A stretch of 64,000 nt of DNA from Lepas anatifera. Taxonomy: Eukaryota > Arthropoda > Thecostraca > Lepadidae. The position numbers were made by a program, and so were the translations under genes. The notes below the pieces were generated by a model that was not told the origin of the DNA, ran no database searches, and was given only the letters and a program-made list of their open reading frames with translations. The stretch covers positions 613,501 to 677,500 of the forward strand of contig JAOTON010001067.1 of the NCBI GenBank assembly GCA_034440635.1, written 5' to 3'. Shown here piece after piece: positions 37,781-49,967 of this stretch (its first letter is position 1; every line of letters starts with the position of its first letter).

Positions 37781-38535
37781 CGTTCCGACCTCACCTGCAG
37801 ACTGGGGTGGCAGCCGTTCCGACCTCACCTGCAGACTGGGGTGGCAGCCGTTCCGACCTCACCTGGAGACTGGGGTGGCAGCCGTTCCGACCTCACCTGC
37901 AGACTGGGGTGGCAGCCGTTCCGACCTCACCTGGAGACTGGGGTGGCAGCCGTTCCGACCTCACCTGCAGACTGGGGTGGCAGCCGTTCCGACCTCACCT
38001 GGAGACTGGGGTGGCAGCCGTTCCGACCTCACCTGGAGACTGGGGTGGCAGCCGTTCCGACCTCACCTGGAGACTGGGGTGGCAGCCGTTCCGACCTCAC
38101 CTGGAGGCTGGGGTGGCAGCCGTTCCGACCTCACCTGCAGACTGGGGTGGCAGCCGTTCCGACCTCACCTGGAGACTGGGGTGGCAGCCGTTCCGACCTC
38201 ACCTGCAGACTGGGGTGGCAGCCGTTCCGACCTCACCTGGAGACTGGGGTGGCAGCCGTTCCGACCTCACCTGCAGACTGGGGCGGCAGCCGTTCCGACC
38301 TCACCTGGAGAATGGGGCGGCAGCCGTTCCGACCTCACCTGCAGACTGGGGCGGCAGCCGTTCCGACCTCACCTGCAGACTGGGGTGGCAGCCGTTCCGA
38401 CCTCACCTGGAGACTGGGGTGGCAGCCGTTCCGACCTCACCTGCAGACTGGGGTGGCAGCCGTTCCGACCTCACCTGCAGACTGGGGTGGCAGCCGTTCC
38501 GACCTCACCTGCAGACTGGGGTGGCAGCCGTTCTC
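37781..38535 (-). repeat. 34-bp minisatellite carrying the exon 9 splice donor, 22 copies
   Basis: Each unit in the transcript direction consists of about 25 bases copied from the end of exon 9 (coding ENGCHPSLQ) followed by the start of the intron, gtgaggtcg. The period is exactly 34 bp: the GACC of the plus strand falls at 37787 and at 38501, 21 periods later. The base before the donor varies (CTGCAG or CTCCAG), yet the CAG/gtgagg core is unchanged in every copy I read. Open frames of over 400 codons across it are repeat read-through. Confidence 0.95.
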
Positions 38536-38706
38536 CAGCAGGGTTTGCACCAGGTTGTACAAGCCCTTGTTGACGGCGATGTGCAGTGCGGTCTGGCGGC
38601 GCTTGTTGCGGGCGTTGGGATCGGCCCCAGCCTGGATCAGCTGCACCATCACGGCCGGCTCGTCGCCGTGCGCCGCGTGGTGCACCGCCCGGTCACCGTC
38701 CTTGTC
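38509..38706 (-). CDS. mib1: mib1 exon 9: ankyrin repeats
   Basis: The exon has exactly 66 codons in phase 0. It starts [20 protein letters not shown], continues [20 protein letters not shown], and ends ENGCHPSLQ. These are two successive ankyrin repeats, with the [18 protein letters not shown] block that is highly conserved in Mib1. The acceptor is gatgttcag/GAC. The chosen donor is CTGCAG/gtgagg after CHPSLQ, because this joins in frame to [10 protein letters not shown] of exon 10, as in Mib1 of other animals. Twenty-one further 34-bp copies of this same exon end and donor follow downstream in the transcript. Confidence 0.93.
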
Positions 38707-40059
38707 CTGAACATCGCACACAGGGCATCGAGAGATCAGACAGGAGTGAAGCAGCAGCTGGAGGCGGTGGCGCACCAAAGCAGTGCCTCTGTTTTATCCC
38801 CAGACCGCGACCAAGTCAGACGGGGAAGTTTAGATAGGGGCTACAGGTCATCGTTACGCCATAGTCCTTGCCCTGAGGTTATAAACGGTCATACAGGGGT
38901 GAGAAGCAGGAGAAACAGGCGCCACGCTATCACAATACACCTATCCCGACTCAGGGTAGACGGTCAACTCCTAATACATGCAGTTAACAAATCAAACACA
39001 GCGCAAGCGCGGAGAGTAAACACATACACACGTAGGCTGCAGGGGCACCTGGATACTGCATAAAGTGCAGATACAATATAAAATATCAACAACACTTTCA
39101 CTGAAGCTCAGCCCCCACGGCGTTAAAATAGGGTCTATGGAAGGAAGGGGTTAAAATCTACAATATGAATTGAAGTGCGGACATATGTTGGGAATTTCGC
39201 TAGAAGGAATACCAGTCCGGACAACTTTACACTCTGAGGAGAATATATCGAAAGACTTAAGCAGCTTCCCTCGCGCCCAAAACAGAACATATTAAATCTT
39301 ACATATTTTTTAGATACGATCCTAGATCCTACCCTCAGGCTATCCAAATATCTTCCCAACATAACTAAATAGATCTTATCAAACATACTACCCTCACATA
39401 CAATGTGGCGGGAGTGAATCTGGGCGCTGGCCGCTCCCCGCGGTTCGCCTAGTGCGAAACCCCGGCACAAACCCCGGCACAAGCCCCTGGCACAACAGAG
39501 TAGACCTGCGGCGGTATCAGCAGCGCGGGGATTCGCGTTTCAACGCCGCCCGCGCCCAAGCGATGCTCATTTTCCCGGCACAAAGTCCAGCGGGCTCCCG
39601 GCGGACTTAATTAGCATGCGACGCCGAAGCAAGGCGGCGAGATCAAACGAGGGCATGTGGCGAGCGTACCCCGAGTCATGGTAAATACAATGTCTCCTGA
39701 CAAACTATTGGAGACTAAGTACTTTCTAGATTAAGAGCATTAGCTAGATTAATGGCATAGAGCATTAGCTAGATTAATGGCATAGATTAACGTTCTGATC
39801 ATAAGTGCATAAATGGCAGTGCTGTAGCAGCTGTTGGGCTTTACGCCACACTGACTGCTGCGGTCAAATGTTGCCGCCAACTCTAACACCGACTCCTCTG
39901 ACATTGCAAACACTCAAAACTCTTGACAGTGTCGGCATCAGACTCAGCTCCTCAAATAGAATAATCATGATGGGCTCGATATAGCCAATACGTTGAAGCA
40001 CCCTAAAACCCCATCAAACACACACACACACACTAGATACAAGTCTCACACTCATACAA

Positions 40060-40200
40060 CTCTCACCCCGTTGGGAGAGTATTACAGGGATCGGAGAGAC
40101 TTATGCAGAATACCCGCCCGGGGCCTTAATCACGGGCCACACGGGCCAGCTGCGTGGAAGTCAAATGATCTTCCCCACGCCACCGCATTCCCAGTGGCAT
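40060..40200 (-). mobile_element. Possible diverged SINE of the second family
   Basis: On the minus strand, GGTGGCGTGGGGAAGATCAT and the later CCCTGTAATACTCTCCCAAC resemble the head and tail region of the SINE at 22850-23084. The promoter boxes are poor. It directly abuts the (TA)n tract. Confidence 0.35.
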
Positions 40201-40203
40201 TGA

Positions 40204-40309
<106 letters not shown>

Positions 40310-41059
40310 AAGTCTCTGAAGCCATTTTACCTACAATTATAAATAACTACGTAACTTCTTGTGTCACGTGAAAACCACCAGGCAAGTGCACGCTGCTGCA
40401 AAACCAGAATCTGTTTTCACCGTACATTTACAAACAAAATGCAGCTGCTTTTTTAACGCAAAAAGCCTAGGAGTCCACGATTTGCAACGCACCTAAATCA
40501 AACATCGACAGCCTCCGTTAAAGAAGATGCCAGATATAAAAAGCCGGCAGGGCAGCTCAGTTTTCTGTGCCTTGACGTTTCCTATTGAGTTTCATGCAGG
40601 AAGAGAGTATTTTTGGTGCCATATAGCGAGTTATAGAGCACCAGCGAGCGGCAGCCAAAATGGTTTTCCGGAAGATCACGGAGATTGCAAAGAAATGGGG
40701 CATCGTAGATTGCGCTGGTTTGAAAGCAGAAAACAATCATCCGATGATAACAGCAGCCCCCGAAGATTCTGTTGTACAGTATGGGTTGTGTGAGTTTCCG
40801 GGATAACGACGCTGCAAGTACTCGTACGCACGATCAGCACAGCTTCTCTCGCATGGGTAAGCGCCATAGATGTGAGCTATAGCCAGGCTTGCTGACAAGG
40901 CCCTCCTTCCAAAACAAGAGTTTTGTTTCCATTTCCTGTACTAGTCCCTGTACTCCTACTTGTTCTGCCCTTCACTCAATCTTTTCTGCAGTCTGCTGCA
41001 CACCCAGGCGAGTCAATCTCTGTGAACTTTGCGGGCACCCAAATTCAGCTAATTCTTTT

Positions 41060-41190
41060 TAGCTGCATACATTCCCAGCTAGATCCCCAATCTTGTCTAC
41101 CTTAAACTCCATGACTATCCCAAAACTGTGGAATGCCTTCCTCTCTTATCTTAAATCAATGCCTGCCAGCTCTACACATCTTACATAAGG
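41060..41190 (+). mobile_element. Weak LINE coding relic
   Basis: One plus-strand frame reads LNSMTIPKLWNAFLSYLKSM around 41103-41162, reminiscent of the IPxLWNxLP segment near the end of LINE proteins. Stops lie on both sides. No other part is visible. Confidence 0.25.
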
Positions 41191-43279
41191 TCAAAGTCTG
41201 GCATTTGTCCGCACGAAAAGAAAGGGTGGAATTTAAAGCTGACCTACGCTCTAATGAGGAGAGGGGAGGGGGGCGACATTCGCAACTGGCCAGTATTCAA
41301 ACGGGGGAGATGGCAAGCGTTCAAAATAGGTGAGCATCTGACGCCAGAAGGCTAATAAGGCCCAGAAGGCTAGTCAGAGTTCTGAACCGCCTGGCATCTG
41401 CTGACGATGATCAATCATTATGCGAGGGCGGCAGATAAAGATAAGGAAACTTATAGTTGTGTAGGATGGCCCCTTTTGTAACTTTTGCTTGGAAGCACTG
41501 CTCCTAGGGTGTTTTCTGGTGCATTTTTGGGCGCTGTATTCGAAAATCACATCAAAATTGCTCTTCACATTTTTGACACCGTACTCAACCAATGAAAATG
41601 TTCACAAATACAAAATATCGAACATTCGACTGAGTCAGTCCTTAATCGGTCAAGAAAATGCTATCCATTTTACGGTTTCTTTAAAAGTTTGCAATCATTT
41701 CAGCAATGAAATCCTGGATCAAGTTTATCTATATTGTGCGTGACAGGGTTTTCAATACACATCTTTTGTAGGTGAGACCAATCACAGCGCCACCTGTCGA
41801 AGCGTTGGGGGACGTAAATAGTGCAATCTACCAGGCACTGAGTAGACGAGGAAAACAGGGCGAGTAAAACGATATTTTTGCCGTCGGAGTATCATTGGAA
41901 ATGTATTGTGAAATTGTTGGAAGCCTCTGTGGGCCGTAAGTTTTTGCAATGGAATGAGCTGGTTTGAAATTCAGGTAAGAAGCCCCGTCGCGCACAATAC
42001 AGATAAGCTTGACCAATAATTTTATTGTTGAAATGACCAGAAACTAAAGATACCGTGAGATGGGTAACATCACTGATTTTTTTGGAAAATGGGTAATCCT
42101 ATTGTAAGCGCCCGTTTGCAATAGGATTACCTATTGAAAACGGGCGGCAAAGTGTTGGCAAACCTGTTGGCAAAGTATCAGTCGTATTGTTGAGAGCGCC
42201 GAGGACGGGATCAATGTGTACTGTCGGTTTGTACTCCTGCCGCTAGACGGCTGGCGGCCCGTGGTAATCTTGGGTCAGGCCACTGACGTCACGTGACGTG
42301 AGCCTAGTGCTGAGGTTTAATAATTGCTTAGCATTTGGAATAGGCGTGATTTGCTCTGTTTCGTAGAATATTCTAGATAGGCGGTTCTTGAGACGTGAAA
42401 GGTCTGAGGCTTCAGTAGGTGCGATGATTTCGATAGTGCGTATTGTGTGTAGGGACTTTGACTGACGTCATGCGAATTGCTGCGGGCGCTATGTGGCGAC
42501 CTGGGTCGGCTGTCGAGGGGCGTTGGTCTTTTCGCTGACGGACGCTGTGGTGACAAGATGTGCGTAGAGCCCGGCTGCCCCCGGAAGTAGTTTATGGCAC
42601 GCTTATCAATGTGATTTGCTATGCGTGATATGCTTTGATATTGAGTTAAATCAGAAGTTTTCCATACGACATTTTCTGGGTTTTCGAGTTATCTTTATAT
42701 ATTTGTAACGACACGTTTAACTCGTAGGTCTCTGGCGGCCATGTGACTATTTGTGAGCCGTGATCCCGAGCCGGTGGGGTCCCGTGATGGAGCCAGATGT
42801 CTGTGTACGGCGAGATGTAGAAGCTGCGCGTTGCTGTCATCTATGGAAGCGCAACGAGTCGGTACGTTTAGATTGCAAAAGTGTTGTGTTTCGGATTAGC
42901 GCCTAGTAGGTAACGTCGCTCAATAATTGTGAAGTTATGCTTTAAGGTATTAGTATGATGGATGTTTAGAGTTGGTCGTGGAACGGATTAATCGATAATT
43001 GCGTTATCTTTGGCTCGAAGTGGCGTCCCTGTGAGCATGGGGGTTTTTCCGAATTGTGATGCTCGTTTTCGTCCGCAGAAACGGAATAAAACCGTCTCGT
43101 AAGAAATGGTTTTCCAGTCTTCGAGCTGCCCTTTCGAGATCGGCGCGCGGCACTTTACACCTATGATGCAGTTAAAGATAAGGAAAATGATACAGGAGAG
43201 CTATACAGCTAAAGATACGGAGGCTGGTATAAGAGACATACAGCTACTGATAAGGAGACTGATACAGCTGATCTCTCTG

Positions 43280-44398
<1,119 letters not shown>

Positions 44399-44400
44399 AC

Positions 44401-44642
44401 CTCGATCTCGGTGTCGACCTTGTGCCGCAGCAGCAGCCGGATCACCTCCTGGTGGCCGTTCTGCGCTGCCGCGTGCAGCGCCGTGTGACCGGCGAACACG
44501 CCGTCCCGGGCAGCGTCCGGACGCTTCAGAATCTCGTCGCACTTCTGCAAGTCGCCGTTAGCCGCCGCTTTCACCAGCTCTTCGTTGACGTCGCCGGAGA
44601 CTTGAAGGTCGAAGAGCTTCTTCAGGAGAGCAGTGAGGCGTT
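44401..44642 (-). CDS. mib1: mib1 exon 8: start of ankyrin repeats
   Basis: The exon is 242 nt. Two bases complete the Glu codon, then 80 codons. It begins RLTALLKKLFDLQVSGDVNE and continues ELVKAAANGDLQKCDEILKR, AGHTALHAAAQNGHQEVIRL and RHKVDTEIE. The last part is a textbook ankyrin repeat (GHTALHAAAQNGHxEVIRLLL). The acceptor is cctcgacag/AA and the donor is ATCGAG/gtgagcag. The donor is followed at once in the transcript by a purine run, and then by more than 1 kb of (GA)n. Any longer open frame running into that tract is simple-repeat read-through. Confidence 0.93.
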
Positions 44643-45835
44643 CTGTCGAGGGCGTGGGTGTGGCAAGGAAATCACGCAGTGGCAACGTTAAGGGGGAGGA
44701 GCGAGCACGGAAGTAACAGAGGAAATGAGCAGAATTGTTTATTGTTTATTTGTGTCATGAGCAACTGGTTGCCCCCAATTACAGCTCATGTCGTATCGAA
44801 GACGATCAAAAACGATCGACGATCGAACACTCAGCTTATACACGATACAACGAATCCACATTCACACTAAATACAAATAAAATGATATAAGAAAACAAGG
44901 GGAGATCACTACAGACTTTCTATATACGCGCAGACTTGAGAGCTTAACTGACAGAATGTTGAACTGAATACTTCTGAATTTTGACACACGGTTAGTAAAG
45001 AGTTCATAGCACCAGCCGCCCGACAAAATACACCTCTTTTAACCGTATCCAGCCTGGCGTAAGGAGCGTGGAGCAATGTCCCGTTCATATTTCGGGTGGG
45101 TCGCGCGGGGACGTGAAGGGGGAAAGTCCCGAGCAAGGGAGCAGAGCCCACCTTCCCGGAGTACGGAGATAGTGATGTTTGGAGATATTATAAAAGGGAA
45201 GCAGGCAGGAATGCATGATTAAAGCCCTTAGGAAAACCTTGAAGGGAGAGGAGTGTGTTCACACAGCTGCAACGTGGTAGAAATGTCACTCCTGCATACC
45301 AGTTCCAGCAAAAAACAAGTGGTTTTAAAAACCTTGCGATTTCTAAATATAGTGAATACCTGACAGGTCTTCCCACTGCTCGCGATTTTATGGGCTCAAA
45401 ATAAAAATACAGTGCACACCCCGTAAGCACGGACTGGTCCACTCTTTCCGGTACCGTCAGCGTCTCCGTAAGGCACATTTAAGGTGCATGGTACTTGTGG
45501 CATACGCACCTATGGAGATGCAAGGATAGTGTTGGAATTCGGCCATGAATTATTTAATAACCCTCTCGGTACTGCTTTTTGTAGTGGCCCTCCCCTGGAG
45601 AAATCGGCCACCGAGCCCTTGGACACGAACCTCCGCTGAAGGAAGCGACAACCGAGCCCTCAGACACGTACCTCCGCTGGAGGAACCGACAACCGAGCCC
45701 TCAGTCACGTACCTCCGCTGGAGGAAGCGGCCACCGAGCCCTTGGACACGTACCTCCGCTGGAGGCGGCGGCCACCGAGCCCACAGACACGTACCTACGC
45801 TGGAAGAAGCGACAACCGAGCCCTCAGACACGTAC
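44643..45835 (-). other. mib1: mib1 intron between exons 7 and 8
   Basis: This is a phase-1 intron of 1.2 kb. It begins (in the transcript) with the 41-bp splice-donor minisatellite and carries a degenerate LINE 3' end in sense orientation at about 44735-45150. In 45170-45590 I see nothing I recognise. Confidence 0.88.
44735..45150 (-). mobile_element. 3' end of a LINE, degenerate
   Basis: A minus-strand frame ending near 44909 reads RNMNGTLLHAPYARLDTVKR, then GVFCRAAGAMNSL. This is the form seen at the C-terminus of many LINE reverse-transcriptase proteins (arginine-rich segment, then a WNSL-like motif). A 3' region follows with GAGCTGTAATTGGGGGCAAC and an end AATAAACAATAAACAA. It lies in sense orientation in a mib1 intron. 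Confidence 0.5.
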
Positions 45836-45862
45836 CTCCGCTAGATGAGGCGGCCACCGAGC
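45596..45862 (-). repeat. 41-bp minisatellite carrying the exon 7 splice donor, about 6 copies
   Basis: The unit is about 31 bases of exon 7 (GAGGGCTCGGTGGCCGCC...GCGGAG) plus 10 intron bases (gtacgtgtct). Six junctions including the real one keep AG/GT: four further ones read AG/gtacgt and the farthest reads AG/gttcgt. The copies are imperfect (gtcgcttcttccag against gccgcctccag), so this is an older array than the one at exon 9. Confidence 0.93.
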
Positions 45863-45980
45863 CCTCGGACGCCACCTTGGTAACAGCCAGCGGGTTGTAG
45901 GTCCACGAGGTGCCGCACGCCTCCACTTTGAGGTCGTTATCGTGGTAGATCTGTTGCACGCGTCCAATGCTGCCCAGAGT
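45836..45980 (-). CDS. mib1: mib1 exon 7: end of REP region
   Basis: The exon is 145 nt, enters in phase 0 and leaves with one base. It reads [20 protein letters not shown], then [20 protein letters not shown] and SVAASSSG; the split Glu codon is completed by exon 8 (E/RLTALLKKLF). The acceptor is ggccgccag/ACT and the donor is AGCGGAG/gtacgt. The last roughly 31 exon bases plus the first 10 intron bases form the 41-bp unit of the array that follows, so the Ser/Ala-rich end of this exon is repeated in the intron, each time with a donor. Confidence 0.92.
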
Positions 45981-46832
45981 CTGGCGGCCAGCAGAGATAG
46001 CCGCGTCACACCGCGGCGGCGACAGACCACAGCTGACAGCATCACACTGTGGGTCGGCCTTAAGAACAAATGCAGTTTTGGAACGTGTTGCACATGATGT
46101 CAACCCAATTTCTCTTCAAAATCATTCATGAGATGGAGCAGCCTGCTCTATGAACCGTTTGGAAACCATTATATTCCGCAAACTATCCATCCCGCAGCAT
46201 GACCGCCCAGCACGCCTCTACCTTCCAACCAGGGGCGGATCCAGAAAATGTCGGAGGGATACGACGCGTACCCTGATCGTGAGTCCACCAGCTACGCCAC
46301 CAGCGCAGCGGCACAGCTCGTTGAGGTGTCGCTGGCGTATGTGGGAGGTGCTTGGACAAAACATTGCCCCGGGCAGCGGTAGCATCTACCGAGATATCTA
46401 TCCCATCTCTATTATAGCCACGGAAAGCATAGCCTCACTCCAATCTAGACAGATCTAAGGGGCGAAGGGGGCGGCCGCCTCCATCTTAGGGCCCAGAGGC
46501 CGCTTCCTGCCGATTTCTGGTGCCGAAGGCAACCGAAGACGACACCTTGGGTACGAACAGTGAATGCCAGATCAAAACGTAAATAATAAGCTATTTGAGG
46601 CGGGCCTGTTGCACCGTGAGACACCCCTGATTTGGAATCAGCTGCCCGTGGCATACCATTGGATGCCCATTTCAGCGGGGAACACACCCATCGCGTTTTG
46701 GCCGCCCTCTATTTTGTGGCAGGGCGCCGGTATTTCACGATTGGCCGCCCTTTTTCAGCCCTGGGTTTCACTCCCCTCTGCTAGCGTAATCCTGGATCCG
46801 CCCCTGCCCTATCCCACATCCTGTATACTCAC
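45981..46832 (-). other. mib1: mib1 intron between exons 6 and 7
   Basis: This is a phase-0 intron of 852 bp. Most of it (46224-46807) is an element with CAGGGGCGGATCCAG-like inverted ends. The rest is unremarkable. Confidence 0.88.
46224..46807. mobile_element. MITE-like element with CAGGGGCGGATCCAG ends
   Basis: AGGGGCGGATCCAG at the left and CTGGATCCGCCCCTG at the right form an inverted pair 584 bp apart, filling most of an 852-bp mib1 intron. CAGGG-type ends suggest the hAT superfamily. I see no clear 8-bp target duplication. Confidence 0.65.
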
Positions 46833-47004
46833 GGGCAGCATGGCCTCTGCCCACTCTCCGTGCCCCCGCTGCAGCACTTTGATCCGCTCCAGGTCACTGT
46901 GAATCTGCACCAGGTCGCCGACAGCGAACTGGCTGCTTCCTGGCTCGGCGCCGCCGCCCACCACCGACGACACCTTGTTCAGCGCGCACGGATTAAACGT
47001 CCAC
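46833..47004 (-). CDS. mib1: mib1 exon 6: REP region
   Basis: The exon is 172 nt. One base completes the Arg codon from exon 5, then 57 codons starting [15 protein letters not shown] and including [20 protein letters not shown] and [13 protein letters not shown]. [20 protein letters not shown] is essentially invariant in Mib1 proteins. The acceptor, gctgtgcag/GTGGACGTTTAA, is part of the neighbouring minisatellite unit, which carries the first 12 exon bases as well as the acceptor. The donor is CTGCCC/gtgagt. It leaves in phase 0 and joins [10 protein letters not shown] of exon 7. Confidence 0.93.
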
Positions 47005-47255
47005 CTGCACAGCACGAGGCACGCTGTGGTTAGACGTCCACCTGTACAGCACGGGGCACGCAGTGGTTAAACGTCCACCTGCACAGCACGAGGCACAGAG
47101 TGGTTAAACATCAACGTGCAATACACGAGGCACGCAGTGGTTAAACGTCGCCTGACGCACGAGGCACGCTGTGGTTAAACGTCCACCTGTACAGCACGGG
47201 GCACGCAGTGGTTAAACGTCCACCTGCACAGCACGAGGCACGCACGCAGTGGTTA

Positions 47256-48798
47256 AACCATAAGTTGGACCCTCAGGACGCGTACCAGACCCCGACTCGC
47301 CCATCTCCGCACCCTCACCGGACGAGACTGGGGCCTCGATGAGAGGGTGCTCAGGACGGTGGCCAACGGATACGTCCGCGGCGCCCTGGAGCACGCGGCC
47401 GCTGCCTGGCTACCGGCGACGCCCCCTCACACGTCGAGGTCCTGGAGAGGGAGATGCGAGCGGCCGCCCGTATCATCACCGGCTGCCCCATCTCCACCCC
47501 AACTCACGCCGTTATGGCGGAGGCCGGCTTGGTCCCGGTATCGGCGCGCCGCACCACGCTGGCAGCGCGGTTCCTGGCGAAGGCCCGAGCCCTCCCGCCA
47601 TCCGACCCTCTCCGAGTCGTGGCAGACGCCAGAGCCCCAGCAAGGCTCTCCACAGTCACCGGCTGGAGGGACGTCGGCCTCGCGGCGTGGCAGGCCGCGG
47701 GCGTCGCGTCCCCTGTGGAGCCTGTCCTCCCCCGGCACCTGCCTCCATGGACGAGCCCTGGCACGGTGACCTTCCGGTTGGATGTTGGGGAGGGGGTCAT
47801 GGCCGAGACACCGCCGGACCGGAGAAGAGAAGCCGCCACCCTGCACCTATCGTCGCTCCCACAATGCGCCACCTGGATTTGGACCGACGGATCTGCGGAC
47901 TCCGGCGTGCTGAACGGCGGGGCCGGCGTTTTCATCGAGGAGCCAGACGCCGAGGAGCACTACCTGCAAGTCCCCGCCGGAGCGTTGTGCTCGAGCTACC
48001 GCGCGGAGCTCGTAGCGCTGCACGCGGCCCTCAGACACGTCCAGGAACACCCGACGCACGTGGAAGACCCCATTGTCGTCTGCACCGACTCGCAGGCGGC
48101 ACTAGCCACCCTCCGTCAGGGACCCCCAGCCCAGACGTCACCCCTCGGGGCGGCGATCTGGAAGTCCCTGTTGGACATCTCATCCGACGGCCGTCGCATC
48201 CACCTGCAATGGGTGCCGTCTCACTGCGACATCCGAGGCAACGAGAGAGCCGATCAACTCGCCAAGGAGGCCTCTCGACTCCCACAGGAGCACGTCCTGA
48301 TCGACGTGAGAACGGTCCACCCAGCGGCGGCGAGAGCGGCCCGCTCCCGGGTCGCCCGCGACCGCCCCCCAGGCTGGTACCGTCAGCTGATGGGCGAGCG
48401 GGTCCCGCTGCCCTTGACCCACGTCGAGAGGGGGACGGCCGTCGAAGTCCATCAACTCCGAGCCGGCCACTGGTCCGGCTCGACAGCCTACCTCCACCGG
48501 ATAGGGGGCAACCCCTCCCGGCAGTGCGCCCAGTGCGGCGACGCTCGCTGCCGGGCCAGCTGGTGCCGACTCTGTCGGGAGGAGCCGGATACCCCGGCTC
48601 ACATCCTGGGGAGGTGTCCGGCCCTGATGGCAACGCGCCATCGCCTCACCGGAACCATCTACCCGAGTCTGGAGGAGATGCGTGGCGACGACTACGTGGC
48701 GGCCGTGGCGAGGGCTGCCAGGTCCCTCCAGAGCCGGACAGCTACACCTCCGTAAGAAGGCTGGAGGGAAACTATTACTACTACTACTACTACTACTA
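47256..48798 (+). mobile_element. 5'-truncated LINE with RNase H domain and zinc finger
   Basis: This is the 3' end of a non-LTR retrotransposon of the RNase-H-bearing kind (I-like clades), antisense to mib1. The reading frame 47454-48755 shows an RNase H domain with acidic residues in WTDGSADSG, YRAELVALHAAL, VCTDSQAAL and NERADQLAKEA, then a Cys-rich knuckle (CAQCGDARC, WCRLCREEPDTPAHILGRCP). Upstream, GYVRGALEHAAAAWLP is the conserved region just after the reverse transcriptase. It lies in another frame, so there is a one-base frameshift near 47425. Stop at 48753-48755, a very short 3' UTR and a tail of (ACT)n to about 48798. It sits cleanly inside the 37-bp minisatellite; the flanking GCACGCAGTGGTTAAAC on both sides may be the target duplication or simply the repeat. 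Confidence 0.88.
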
Positions 48799-49967
48799 GG
48801 CACGCAGTGGTTAAACGTCCGCCTGCACAGCACGAGGCACGCAGTGGTTAAACGTCCACCTGTACAGCACGGGACACGCAGTGGTTAAACGTCCACCTGC
48901 ACAGCACGAGGCACCCGTTGGTTAAACGTCCACCTGCACAGCACGGGGCACGCAGTGGTTAAACGTCCACCTGCACAGCACGAGGCACCCGTTGGTTAAA
49001 CGTCCACCTGCACAGCACGGGACACACAGTGGTTAAACGTCCACCTGCACAGCACGGGACACGCAGTGGTTAAATGTTAACGTGCCATACACGGGGCACG
49101 CAGTGGTTAAACGTCCACCTGCACAGCACGAGGCACCCGTTGGTTAAACGTCCACCTGCACAGCACGGGACACACAGTGGTTAAACGTCCACCTGCACAG
49201 CACGAGGCACCCGTTGGTTAAACGTCCACCTGCACAGCACGGGACACACAGTGGTTAAACGTCCACCTGCACAGCACGGGACACGCAGTGGTTAAATGTT
49301 AACGTGCCATACACGGGTCACGCAGTGGTTAAACGTCCACCTGCACAGCACGAGGCACCCGTTGGTTAAACGTCCACCTGCACAGCACGGGACACACAGT
49401 GGTTAAACGTCCACCTGCACAGCACGAGGCACCCGTTGGTTAAACGTCCACCTGCACAGCACGGGACACGCAGTGGTTAAACGTCCACCTGCACAGCACG
49501 GGACACGCAGTGGTTAAATGTTAACGTGCCATACACGGGGCACGCAGTGGTTAAACGTCCACCTGCACAGCACGAGGCACCCGTTGGTTAAACGTCCACC
49601 TGCACAGCACGGGACACACAGTGGTTAAACGTCCACCTGCACAGCACGGGACACGCAGTGGTTAAACGTCCACCTGCACAGCACGGGACACGCAGTGGTT
49701 AAATGTTAACGTGCCATACACGGGGCACGCAGTGGTTAAACGTCCACCTGCACAGCACGAGGCACCCGTTGGTTAAACGTCCACCTGCACAGCACGGGAC
49801 ACACAGTGGTTAAACGTCCACCTGCACAGCACGGGACACGCAGTGGTTAAACGTCCACCTGCACAGCACGGGACACGCAGTGGTTAAACGTCCACCTGCA
49901 CAGCACGGGACACGCAGTGGTTAAATGTTAACGTGCCATACACGGGGCACGCAGTGGTTAAAGGGAA

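Larger units (their letters stand above)
21669..38508 (-). other. mib1: mib1 intron between exons 9 and 10
   Basis: This is a 16.8-kb phase-0 intron. It contains minisatellites (25.8, 27.1, 28.8, 34.5 and 37.8 kb), MITEs (24.0, 28.5, 30.7, 30.9, 33.3 and 36.7 kb) and a SINE (22.85-23.08 kb). The gaps 21.7-22.8, 23.1-23.9, 29.1-30.6, 31.4-33.2, 33.5-34.2 and 35.3-36.6 kb are AT-rich with many stops, and I find no coding signal there that I can defend. Confidence 0.88.

Noticed and set aside
37781..38535. CRISPR-like direct repeats
   Set aside because: Units are head to tail with no unique spacers, in a eukaryotic intron; the same holds for the other arrays.
37807..39063. 418-codon plus-strand frame made of repeats of [18 protein letters not shown] type
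   Set aside because: The 34-bp array reads through in all frames because the unit has no stop; it is antisense to mib1 exon 9.
47339..48799. 486-codon Pro/Arg-rich frame overlapping the LINE
   Set aside because: Shadow frame of GC-rich DNA; the RNase H motifs lie in the frame 47454-48755.
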